IMG/VR virus record: IMGVR_UViG_3300047274_000044
Span: 1-22,281 of that record
From: a virus
Reading direction: 5' to 3' (one strand)
Length of the DNA: 22,281 bases
A program made the position numbers and the translations under genes. Shown here one piece after another: positions 1 to 6,701 of the stretch (position 1 is the stretch's first letter; each line of letters begins with the position of its first letter). The notes under the pieces were generated by a model, which had not been told where the DNA came from, did no database searches, and saw only the letters and a program-made list of their open reading frames with translations.

Positions 1-303
1 ACTTTGTATATAGTATTTAAGACTGGAGCCAAGAGCCAGCAAGTTAAAACTGGACAGCGTTATCCAATTCCACATTGAACGCACAACACCCCACAACACG
101 CCTGTGGTGGGATAAACAATTGCAGTGCTTACTCCTGCAACATCAGTAGACAAACCCCCCGCGTCTTTTGCCCAGCCGCCAATCTTCTCTGGTAGACCCG
201 AACGAAAGCGTACCTTGTTGGTCTGATACCAACCGCCTTCATTGCCGTAGTTGGTGCTTTCTCGGTTTGTCCCCGGCCTGAATGCAAGTTTCTGTAAGGG
301 CAT
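1..303 (-). CDS. Virion structural protein, partial (C-terminus outside window)
   Basis: The frame starts at the ATG complementary to 301-303 and stays open to the left edge, giving 101 residues with no stop, so it is truncated by the window. An AGGA site lies 6 nt before the ATG, and the gene begins 8 nt after the endolysin stop. The protein opens MPLQKLAFRPGTNRE and continues with NYGNEGGWYQ, VRFRSGLPEKIGGW and a tryptophan-rich stretch. This N-terminus is typical of a large virion protein of podovirus-like phages, often annotated as a P22-like tail or DNA-stabilisation protein. Structural role is likely; the exact position in the tail is inferred. Confidence 0.7.
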   Translation of the reverse strand, partial: MPLQKLAFRPGTNRESTNYGNEGGWYQTNKVRFRSGLPEKIGGWAKDAGGLSTDVAGVSTAIVYPTTGVLWGVVRSMWNWITLSSFNLLALGSSLKYYIQS

Positions 304-311
304 TTCGATTC

Positions 312-788
312 CTATGACAAGAACATGGCGCGTTCGTCAATCCGACGGTTTTGCAGCCCTTTGAGTATTTTCCCACCAGCCATGCAATACTTCAAGAGTT
401 CTTCCGCAGCACCCGCTTTATCGCCCCGAAGCAGCTTTTGACGAAGCGTTGAACGCTGGAGTGTTCCAAGACCGACATTAAAACTAAAGCTAACAAGGCT
501 ATCATACATACCTTGTGTAAGGGGAACGGGGCAGAACTGAGCCACTCCACGCTCAAACCTTGCAAGATCGCTTCTGAGAATCCCATCTACTTCATCCTTT
601 GAAAAAACCCGGCTATCTTCTGGCCGAAGCGGGTAAGCTCCTCTTTGATCCATTGGTATCTTAGCTTGGTCTGGGTAAAGTACATGTCCAACTCCTATTG
701 TCCAAAGCAGGGCTGGGCACCGATACGGCTTATATCGAATGCCCTCGTGGTGGCAGATGACCTTGATGGCCTCTGGGCTGAGATTCAT
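312..788 (-). CDS. Endolysin, GH24 (T4-type) lysozyme
   Basis: A muramidase of 158 residues that cleaves peptidoglycan at the end of infection. The catalytic signature E-8aa-C-5aa-T is present exactly as E15, C24 and T30 (CHHEGIRYK ... LLWTIGVGH), with the family's GVGH after it. Length matches small phage lysozymes. The frame is open 16 codons further upstream, but the ATG at 786-788 overlaps the TGA of the holin-like gene (ATGA) and gives a normal lysozyme N-terminus, so that start is preferred. No signal peptide or membrane segment is visible, so release should depend on a holin. It is the last lysis gene before the leftmost virion gene. Confidence 0.92.
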   Translation of the reverse strand: MNLSPEAIKVICHHEGIRYKPYRCPALLWTIGVGHVLYPDQAKIPMDQRGAYPLRPEDSRVFSKDEVDGILRSDLARFERGVAQFCPVPLTQGMYDSLVSFSFNVGLGTLQRSTLRQKLLRGDKAGAAEELLKYCMAGGKILKGLQNRRIDERAMFLS

Positions 789-1288
789 TTCTTGAATGCC
801 TGACCGCCAAACCAGAAGCTCACGATACACGCCCAAATGATTTGAGTTTCATCGTCCCACAGGTTGTCAAGCGCCACGGTGAATTCCACGTTTGTGTGCC
901 ATGCATAGTAGAAGCCAAAAATTTCCACGAACATGAACATGGCAAACATGCCGTAGGTAATGACGCTACGGGTAGCGGCTCTCATATTAATGACCCAGGT
1001 GCTGGCCCCTTGGCCCAGGGCTATGTCGTGTGCATACAGGGATTGGCGCTCCTGCATGGCGGTCTGGGCGTTCGTGACCTCTGCGTTGATCTGAATCTGC
1101 TCGGTCTGGATGTGTTCAATGCGTTCCTGCGCCTCCAGGCCAGCTTTCTTGAGCGTCAGTTCCCGCTCGGTCTGCATTGCCGCTAGGGCCAACTCATGCT
1201 TCTTGTCGGCTCGGTCTTGGAAGAACTCAAGGATTTTAGGCAAGCCGCCCATGAGGAAGCTGATGAGGGATGAGAATAGAGTGAGCAT
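785..1288 (-). CDS. Holin-like membrane protein (3TM / GTA-holin type)
   Basis: 167 residues. The order is a short amphipathic N-terminal segment (about 4-22), a long charged coiled-coil helix (about 25-85), a strong hydrophobic segment (about 105-127, YGMFAMFMFVEIFGFYYAW) and a second one near the C-terminus (about 147-163, IIWACIVSFWFGGQ). This architecture, immediately upstream of and overlapping the lysozyme by 4 nt, fits the 'holin of 3TMs' family first named in gene-transfer agents. Role inferred: pore formation in the inner membrane to time lysis. The coiled coil is long for a simple holin, so a structural membrane protein remains possible. Confidence 0.7.
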   Translation of the reverse strand: MLTLFSSLISFLMGGLPKILEFFQDRADKKHELALAAMQTERELTLKKAGLEAQERIEHIQTEQIQINAEVTNAQTAMQERQSLYAHDIALGQGASTWVINMRAATRSVITYGMFAMFMFVEIFGFYYAWHTNVEFTVALDNLWDDETQIIWACIVSFWFGGQAFKK

Positions 1289-1291
1289 TGT

Positions 1292-1747
1292 TTAGCCTTT
1301 CAGGTCGAAACTTAAATTGGGGTGACGGGGGTACTGCACAACACGCTCCCCTTCAGGGCATTTGTATTTGATGGTTGCTAGCAAGGTTGCCTTGCCGCTG
1401 GCAATCTTTTCTTTTTGCACCATCGTCAACTGGTACGTAAATGTATCAATCTCTGGGCCTGCGGGGCCGCTGAATCGGCTGGCTGTGGTGGTCGCCTCAT
1501 GCACCATGCCATTTGCGTCCCGGATGCTTGGGGTAAAGCTCTCCACAGAGCAGTCGTCCCGTTTTTTGATTCTGGCAACGGTGACATTGATGGGCTGTCC
1601 AGCCTCTGCCACGATCTTGAAGTTCTCAGGCGACCACTCAATGATTGCACGGTCAAACCAGCCAAACTTGTCGGCCAGCGTATAACTGCCACCCAGTGCG
1701 GCAACGCTTGCGGCAACGGCTCCAATGGCTTTGGTAAGGTCAATCAT
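1292..1747 (-). CDS. Exported small protein of the lysis region, unknown function
   Basis: 151 residues. The N-terminus is a weakly hydrophobic helix rich in Ala/Gly (about 5-28), a possible membrane anchor or signal sequence. The remainder is a soluble, beta-rich domain with two cysteines (C66 and C130) that could form a disulfide in the periplasm. Its start overlaps the stop of the preceding gene by 4 nt (ATGA) and its stop is 3 nt before the holin-like gene, so it is translated with the lysis cassette. I do not recognise a named family. A lysis accessory protein or antiholin is a guess from context. Confidence 0.6.
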   Translation of the reverse strand: MIDLTKAIGAVAASVAALGGSYTLADKFGWFDRAIIEWSPENFKIVAEAGQPINVTVARIKKRDDCSVESFTPSIRDANGMVHEATTTASRFSGPAGPEIDTFTYQLTMVQKEKIASGKATLLATIKYKCPEGERVVQYPRHPNLSFDLKG

Positions 1748-2043
1748 TTCTCTTCCTTCTTTTGAGCTTCTTCAACCTGCTTCCTGAGCTTTTCAACTTT
1801 TTCCATTTGTTGTCTGGCCTCCCGCTTCACCACCATCGTGTCCATGTACATCATCCCCACAAGGGGCAATACCAGCACAAAGACCAGTGCAAACAGGACT
1901 AAGACCAGAAGGTATCCAAAAGACCCCGATGCTGAAGATTGATTATCCACATTAGGCATATCAGGTATCCGATTACGAAAACCACCGCCAACGTTTCCAG
2001 CACCCTGTCCAGTATCTGATTTTTTAACCTTTGTCGCCGCCAT
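1744..2043 (-). CDS. Single-pass membrane protein with C-terminal coiled coil
   Basis: 99 residues from the ATG at 2043: a Gly/Lys-rich soluble N-terminus, one strong membrane segment (about 43-66, YLLVLVLFALVFVLVLPL), then a highly charged helix (VKREARQQMEKVEKLR onward). The layout recalls i-spanin-like proteins (one membrane helix followed by a periplasmic coiled coil), but the soluble N-terminus is longer and no lipoprotein partner with a lipobox is seen. The gene lies largely inside the 3' end of the upstream gene in another frame. The ribosome site before 2043 is weak, and a second ATG at 1959 (MPNVDNQSS) is a reasonable alternative start that shortens the overlap to 61 nt. Confidence 0.6.
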   Translation of the reverse strand: MAATKVKKSDTGQGAGNVGGGFRNRIPDMPNVDNQSSASGSFGYLLVLVLFALVFVLVLPLVGMMYMDTMVVKREARQQMEKVEKLRKQVEEAQKKEEK

Positions 2044-2468
2044 GCTTTTACCCGCTTTTCGTGCAGTTCACGAGCCGCCTGTTCCGATTTCTGATCCAAG
2101 AGCCGCTGGTACTCTTCTACGATGTCACGCCACATATCAGGCATTCCCATCTCCCAGCGCACCATTTTCTCTAAGTCAGCGTAAAACTGCTTGGTCTGCC
2201 GCAGATACATTACATTGTCTATGGCTTGTGTGGCAAGGTCGTCTTTGATCCCCTTCTTCTGATTGTCTTCCCGTTGTACTTCTGCTTTCTCGTGGCTGGC
2301 TTCCAACTCTGCGTGGCCTTTGAAGAACTTTGAGAGCGCCCCACCGACTTCAGTGGTGATCTTTGTCAGATCATTGCCTGTTTTCTTCAGGTCTTGATAA
2401 ACGGCAACGCACCCCTTTATGCCTTCATAGGCTCCCTTGCAAAGTGCGAATGCCGTGATTGGATCAAT
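1899..2468 (-). CDS. Membrane-anchored phage protein, probable ATT start
   Basis: The frame has no ATG/GTG/TTG until a TTG at 2306 (135 residues), yet it is open and looks coding back to the end of the upstream fibre gene. An ATT at 2466-2468, 2 nt after the fibre stop and 7 nt after an AAGG, would give 189 residues starting DPITAFALCKGAYEGIK. That N-terminus and the overall plan (soluble helical body, then a charged helix QKSEQAARELHEKR, then a C-terminal membrane helix about 163-182) resemble a widespread family of phage proteins of unknown function beginning 'M(I)DP.(T/S)A.A'. I therefore prefer the long form. The 3' part overlaps the next gene by 145 nt. Function unknown; it may be envelope-associated. 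Confidence 0.6.
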   Translation of the reverse strand: MDPITAFALCKGAYEGIKGCVAVYQDLKKTGNDLTKITTEVGGALSKFFKGHAELEASHEKAEVQREDNQKKGIKDDLATQAIDNVMYLRQTKQFYADLEKMVRWEMGMPDMWRDIVEEYQRLLDQKSEQAARELHEKRVKAWRRQRLKNQILDRVLETLAVVFVIGYLICLMWIINLQHRGLLDTFWS

Positions 2469-2470
2469 TT

Positions 2471-3754
2471 TTACGCCTTCATGATGTATGCCAGCGCATA
2501 GTACGGCGGCAAGTTTGCATTGGTGGCTGATGACCCCTCAGTCGAGATAGAGGTTGAAACAGAACCCGCTGGAGTTCCAGCGGATGCCGCCACAATAGTA
2601 ACGCCTGTTGTTGCTGAGTTGGTATCGATAGTCTGAACAAGACCAATATTAGAAAAATTTTGTGGGATTATGTAGGGAGTTGGTGGGCCACCAGCAGGAC
2701 CACCTGAAATGGGTATTGTATGAAAGTGACCCGGATCAGAAACAGTGTGGGTATGGGTTCCCAACGCAGAGCCCGTAAAACTAGAATTTCCTGTGTGGGT
2801 ATGAGATACCAAGGTGGCGTTTGCACTGCCGCCCGTTGCGGCAACTGCATAAGTGCTGCCCGCCCCAACAATGAATCTGTCGCGCAAATCAGGCGTACTG
2901 TTTGTGCCATCGCACAAATACCAACCACTTGGGATGGAGACAATACTGCCGTACCACATGGTAATCACGCCAGTAGGGATGATGTCCCGCACAAACGCAG
3001 TCGTAGCAATCTGTGTGGTGTCAGTCCCAACCGCAGCAGTCGGCGCAAGGGGTGCGCCTGTAAAAGTGGGGGACGCGGACAGCACAACCGCGCCCGTACC
3101 CGTAGAAGTGGTTACGCCCGTGCCACCATTGGCAACAGCCAGTGTGCCCGTTATGTCGGCAGTACTCAGGCTGATTGCATCCCAGCTTGAATTGGTTCCA
3201 TCAGTCTGAAGGTATTTGTTGGCATTGCTTGTTTGGCTTGGAAGCAGTGCGTTCAAGGCTGCGTTGGCTGTAACTTGCCCTGTACCGCCGTTGGCAATGG
3301 CCAGCGTACCCGTCAGGTTTGCGGCTTGAAGTTCGTAGAAGTTGGTTGCGTCCGACCACACCATGATCTTGGAGTTGTTGGTAACCGTAACCCCTGTACC
3401 CGCCGCTGTGGTGTTGCCAATCACAGACGAGTTGTAAATGGTCATCGAATAACCGCTGTTGTTCCAAACAATGTACGCTTTGGAAGCAGGGGGCGCATAG
3501 ACGGCAAAGGCCGCACCAGTCGTGGTGGTGAACCGCAACATGGCATACACAGCTTGGTTGCTTGCTGCCGTGGACGTTGGGCCGTTGGTGTATGTCAGGG
3601 CTTGACTGGCAGCAGTAACGCTGACCGTCTGGTATCCGGCAACGGATGTGTCTAGGATGTATGCCAGATTGCTGTTGGTCGTGTCTCCCCACGTACCCGC
3701 CTGGGTGCCATCACTGGGAAGTTCAATCCGAAGACTTGATGAATACGTACTCAT
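2471..3754 (-). CDS. Tail fibre protein with tail-collar domain
   Basis: 427 residues. The N-terminal 30 residues (MSTYSSSLRIELPSDGTQ, then GTWGDTTNSNL) are the conserved virion-attachment start of many phage fibres. Two ANGGTG motifs (about 154-159 and 208-213) occur in the shaft. A phage tail-collar domain (PF07484-like) follows at about 258-300 with the diagnostic IPSGWYLCDG, TPDLRDRFIVG. Next come HTH and HFH motifs that may bind metal in a trimeric fibre, and the typical end LPPYYALAYIMKA. AAAGGA lies 6 nt before the ATG. Expected to be a homotrimeric receptor-binding fibre. It follows the cupin gene and precedes the ATT-start gene by 2 nt. Confidence 0.88.
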   Translation of the reverse strand: MSTYSSSLRIELPSDGTQAGTWGDTTNSNLAYILDTSVAGYQTVSVTAASQALTYTNGPTSTAASNQAVYAMLRFTTTTGAAFAVYAPPASKAYIVWNNSGYSMTIYNSSVIGNTTAAGTGVTVTNNSKIMVWSDATNFYELQAANLTGTLAIANGGTGQVTANAALNALLPSQTSNANKYLQTDGTNSSWDAISLSTADITGTLAVANGGTGVTTSTGTGAVVLSASPTFTGAPLAPTAAVGTDTTQIATTAFVRDIIPTGVITMWYGSIVSIPSGWYLCDGTNSTPDLRDRFIVGAGSTYAVAATGGSANATLVSHTHTGNSSFTGSALGTHTHTVSDPGHFHTIPISGGPAGGPPTPYIIPQNFSNIGLVQTIDTNSATTGVTIVAASAGTPAGSVSTSISTEGSSATNANLPPYYALAYIMKA

Positions 3755-3770
3755 TGGTTTTCCTTTGTTA

Positions 3771-4121
3771 TCATTTGGTCAACGAAGTCCCGTAAAACCT
3801 TGATCCTTTTGGGATGTCTTTGGGGTCAACAATGTCTTCTATCCTCTCTCCGCTACGCATCGCATGTATGCAAAAACAAAGAGTATCATCTTCTGTAGCA
3901 ACAAGGTTGTGTTGGTTATCCGCAGCAATAAATATTATGGCGGGGGCTGAATAATATGACTCTTGTCCATTAACTGTAACTTTTACACCGCCTTTAGCGA
4001 GTAAAGTTGTATGGTCAAAAGTGTGTATATGGCCGTCCATAAAATCGTCTTTTTCATGAAAGCGCATCATTTTTGTCCACACGTTGGAGACAAGACTTAT
4101 TTTTATTTCTGGGTAATTCAT
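3771..4121 (-). CDS. Cupin-fold protein
   Basis: 116 residues, a single small beta-barrel. Cupin motif 1 is complete except that the usual Glu is His: G30-H31-I-H33-TFD-H37 followed six residues later by G44. Motif 2 is around P60 with H71 (DNQHNL). Four candidate metal ligands (H31, H33, H37, H71) are therefore seen. The start overlaps the stop of the oxygenase gene by 4 nt, so the two are translationally coupled. Cupins bind metals or small ligands and have many activities. Here a role in modifying a virion component or host small molecule with the neighbouring oxygenase is inference only. Confidence 0.75.
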   Translation of the reverse strand: MNYPEIKISLVSNVWTKMMRFHEKDDFMDGHIHTFDHTTLLAKGGVKVTVNGQESYYSAPAIIFIAADNQHNLVATEDDTLCFCIHAMRSGERIEDIVDPKDIPKGSRFYGTSLTK

Positions 4122-4738
4122 GCAGCTTCCTTCACTCGCTTCATAACAACATCAAATGCCGCTGATCTACGGACACCTTCATATTCTGTTGGATCAACAC
4201 CGTGTTGAACCCACGATTCCCATATACACAAATGCCCCTCTTCTGGATTAACTAGCCACCCAGGGGAATTGAAGGTATTACATTGCGCTATAGCTATATT
4301 TTTGTAGTCAAAACGCTCTTTATGAGAACGAAACATTATGCCAGGGGATTCTGGTGGCATATCAATGTAAATACACCCAGAAAAATGCATCCCCGGATGA
4401 GAGTGATAGCGATGCGCCGACCCAGGTTTCATCTCGTTTAACCAAAAATTTACAACGACTGGCGTGTAACTATCAACGTCATACCCACTGGCGGTGGCGT
4501 AGTCTTTGGCGGCAAGTTCTATAGCTGTACGAACCTTGTTGGCTTCTTCACTATCATCCAGTGCATTTGAGGGGTCCAACGCACTGTACTCAGCTAAAGT
4601 GGTTTTAAAATTTTTAGAAATGTGGGGTATTTCATGTAGATGGTCTCCCACATCGGCAAACAGCTTACGCAAATAAGGCAGAGAGTTCCCCACATTTGTG
4701 ACGCCAACAATAGTAGAAAAACCAGTGAGTAGATTCAC
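4118..4738 (-). CDS. 2OG-Fe(II) oxygenase-like protein
   Basis: 206 residues resembling the putative 2OG-Fe(II) oxygenase family known as TIGR02466/PF13759. Visible signatures are HRYHSHPGMHFSGCIYI (H109, H112, H114, with SGCIYI matching the family 'SGvyY' strand), then the distal CIWESWVQHGV with H179 as third metal ligand, and R190/R191 as candidates for binding the 2-oxoglutarate carboxylate. Such enzymes hydroxylate proteins or small molecules using oxygen and 2-oxoglutarate. The gene overlaps both neighbours by 4 nt. It sits between a tail-chaperone-like gene and a cupin gene, within the fibre region. Substrate unknown. Confidence 0.8.
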   Translation of the reverse strand: MNLLTGFSTIVGVTNVGNSLPYLRKLFADVGDHLHEIPHISKNFKTTLAEYSALDPSNALDDSEEANKVRTAIELAAKDYATASGYDVDSYTPVVVNFWLNEMKPGSAHRYHSHPGMHFSGCIYIDMPPESPGIMFRSHKERFDYKNIAIAQCNTFNSPGWLVNPEEGHLCIWESWVQHGVDPTEYEGVRRSAAFDVVMKRVKEAA

Positions 4739-5079
4739 AGTGTTTGTCCCTCACTAGCAGTTGTAGTGGTCGTTGGTGTATCAGTTGAAGTTACTACCCC
4801 CGCTGGAATAAATGTGGGTATTTCACGCGTTTTTTCTTCCGCTTCTACCCATTTAGCCATTGCTGCCACTGCCCATTCAGGCAGTTCTGTTATCGGTGTG
4901 TTTGGTTCAAGTACACCAAAGTCGTCTAAATAATATTCTAGCCAACCTGCATTTTTGTCAGTATTAAATTGCAACACTCGCACAGGCGCGGGTATGCCAC
5001 AACCGCTTAAATCTAAACCGGAAAAAGAAACACTATCTTGATAGACTGTTTTGTCGGGGACAATAATTGTGACTCTCAT
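4735..5079 (-). CDS. Small tail-region protein, tail-fibre-assembly-like
   Basis: 114 residues. The N-terminal domain (MRVTIIVPDKTVYQD ... FSGLDLSG, VRVLQFNTDKNAGWLEYY) matches a small domain found next to phage fibre genes, where 'V.G..YSGLDLS' and 'VQW' strands recur. The C-terminal 25 residues are Thr/Ser-rich and probably disordered (TSTDTPTTTTTASEGQ). Start and stop both overlap neighbours by 4 nt. A role as fibre chaperone or small tail component fits the position, but no catalytic motif supports anything more specific. Confidence 0.6.
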   Translation of the reverse strand: MRVTIIVPDKTVYQDSVSFSGLDLSGCGIPAPVRVLQFNTDKNAGWLEYYLDDFGVLEPNTPITELPEWAVAAMAKWVEAEEKTREIPTFIPAGVVTSTDTPTTTTTASEGQTL

Positions 5080-5363
5080 TTCAACATCCTCATGTGTGCG
5101 GCTTCAAGCATGACTTTGGTGTTCAACTCATTTGATTTGACCATTTCATTCCTAAAAGATTCCACAGCAGCCCCAGTCTGGCGTTGCTGCTGACTGTTCT
5201 CTACCATCAGCATAGGCAAAAATGTAATAGAACAGCCCCACTTGTCAATTTCTTGGCCTGTGTTTGGGTTTTGCCCTCGCAACTGTATAAACCAAGTGCA
5301 CTCTAACTTCTTGCAAGGTTCAAAATTATTAAGGGGACAATTGTCTTTTACTTCAAGCTGCAC
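5076..5363 (-). CDS. Conserved small protein with four cysteines
   Basis: 95 residues. The N-terminal half carries C9, C17, C22 and C44 in the pattern NCPLNNFEPCKKLECTWF ... DKWGCSIT, suggesting a zinc or disulfide knot. The C-terminal half is helical and charged (SFRNEMVKSNEL ... AAHMRMLK). The same kind of protein occurs near tail genes of other environmental phages as a hypothetical protein. It starts 3 nt after the upstream fibre and overlaps the next gene by 4 nt. Function unknown. Confidence 0.6.
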   Translation of the reverse strand: MQLEVKDNCPLNNFEPCKKLECTWFIQLRGQNPNTGQEIDKWGCSITFLPMLMVENSQQQRQTGAAVESFRNEMVKSNELNTKVMLEAAHMRMLK

Positions 5364-5366
5364 GAT

Positions 5367-6692
5367 TTAATCCTTTGAAGCAATGATGAAATCAATATAC
5401 TTGACTGCAAGGTTGATTGCAGTGCCTGTAAACGTGTGCGTGTGAGCATCTTGTGTGTGCGTGTGCGCGTTTATTGTTAAGGTGCTGGTCACAGTAATGG
5501 TGTGATTGTGTGCATTTTGCGTGTGATTGTGTGACGTTCCAGTAAAAGAACTTGATGTGCTGATAGAGTGGTTGTGTGCGTCTTGCGTGTGATTGTGTGA
5601 TGACCCAGAAAACGAACCTGAAAAACTCCCACCAGTGTGGCTGTGACCACCCCCACCGCCAGCGTTAGCAGTGGCGTAGTTTCCATAACCCGTCCTATAG
5701 AACACAGGTGCCGCTGACCCGCCGCCCGGCCCGGCTGCTTGGTTGGATATAGTGTGCGCGTGCGCGGGTATCTCGCCAGTACCAAGGGTCGTTGCCCCAG
5801 ATGTACCCACGGAACCACTGATGGAACCCCCAGCCGTGGCAGCTTGGTTGGTTGCCGTTGTGTTCCCTGAAGACGACGACGAAGATACAGAGCCCCCAGC
5901 CGTGGCAGCTTGGTTGGTTGCCGTTGTGTTCCCTGAAGACGCTGGAGAACTCACAGAGCCTGTGGCTGTAGTGTTTTGGTTAGTTGCAGTGGTGCTAGAA
6001 AGGGTTCCTGCTACTGACTGACTTGCAAATGCGGTTGAAAACGCAACCGTACCACCAGTAGACACAGTGCCCGTAACAATACGCAATGCGCTGTCATTTA
6101 ACGCAGCCGTAGTATCTTTTGTCCAACCAGTAGGCGCAGCGGTCTGTTTAAAGATCATCACTGTGCCAGAAGGTATCGGGTTTGTTACGCTGCTGGCAAT
6201 TGTGATTGACCCCGCTCCATTCGTAATGGTTATACCTGTGCCTTGAGTCAGCGTTGCTCTCGTAAACCCAGTCCCATTACCAATATCAACCTGTCCGTTT
6301 GATGGTGTAGAAGTTAATCCTGTACCACCAGAAGCAACTGGTAAAACTGAACTATTTGTGGCAGTTAATACGGCCCCGTCAGCATAAACCGACCTTTCAG
6401 CCGGGTACGTGACAAACACATCTTTGGTGCCTGGTGTAAAAATAACTAAATTTCCAGCGTTGCTTGACTCTAAAACCGTGTCCCTTGAGAGCGTTGTGCC
6501 CACCAAAGTGTATGTACCGATTCCCACTTCCCACTCAGAACCAGTTTGCCCCGCAATGGTGTAGTAAGTGGTGTTTGCGTCACCAATAGCCGAGAAAGAT
6601 TGAAAACCAGTCGCTGCCCCAAGCAAAGTCACCGTTCCCGTACCCGTTGTAGAGGTGGTTTCTTTAACTCTATCTTTTAGTACTAAAGCCAT
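5367..6692 (-). CDS. Tail fibre protein with HxH-rich C-terminal shaft
   Basis: 441 residues. The N-terminus (MALVLKDRVKETTSTTGTG ... FQSFSAIGDANTTYY) is a common phage tail attachment domain. An ASGGTGLTS motif lies near residue 125, then VMIFKQTAAPTGWTK, a collar-like strand. A low-complexity region then carries three 22-residue copies of GNTTATNQAATAGGSVSS. The C-terminal third has eight HxH motifs (HAH, HSH, four HNH, two HTH) spaced by Ser/Thr/Gln, as in needle-like fibre tips where paired histidines bind iron. Probably a trimeric receptor-contacting fibre. Followed 3 nt later by the four-cysteine protein. Confidence 0.82.
   Translation of the reverse strand: MALVLKDRVKETTSTTGTGTVTLLGAATGFQSFSAIGDANTTYYTIAGQTGSEWEVGIGTYTLVGTTLSRDTVLESSNAGNLVIFTPGTKDVFVTYPAERSVYADGAVLTATNSSVLPVASGGTGLTSTPSNGQVDIGNGTGFTRATLTQGTGITITNGAGSITIASSVTNPIPSGTVMIFKQTAAPTGWTKDTTAALNDSALRIVTGTVSTGGTVAFSTAFASQSVAGTLSSTTATNQNTTATGSVSSPASSGNTTATNQAATAGGSVSSSSSSGNTTATNQAATAGGSISGSVGTSGATTLGTGEIPAHAHTISNQAAGPGGGSAAPVFYRTGYGNYATANAGGGGGHSHTGGSFSGSFSGSSHNHTQDAHNHSISTSSSFTGTSHNHTQNAHNHTITVTSTLTINAHTHTQDAHTHTFTGTAINLAVKYIDFIIASKD
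5827..5940 (-). repeat. 48-bp exact direct repeat, 66-bp period
   Basis: Positions 5827-5874 and 5893-5940 are identical over 48 bp, separated by 66 bp (22 codons), inside the HxH fibre gene. A third, diverged copy follows at about 5959-5997. They encode the N-T-T-A-T-N-Q-rich units of the shaft. Exact identity suggests a recent duplication and a site prone to copy-number change. Confidence 0.85.
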
Positions 6693-6701
6693 TTTTTATC
6701 C

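Noticed and set aside
4735-5363. Programmed frameshift joining two tail-chaperone genes
   Set aside because: The two genes overlap by an ordinary ATGA and no slippery heptamer is seen in the overlap; no tape measure follows.
2471-6692. Diversity-generating retroelement acting on the fibre genes
   Set aside because: No reverse transcriptase gene or template repeat is present in the window.
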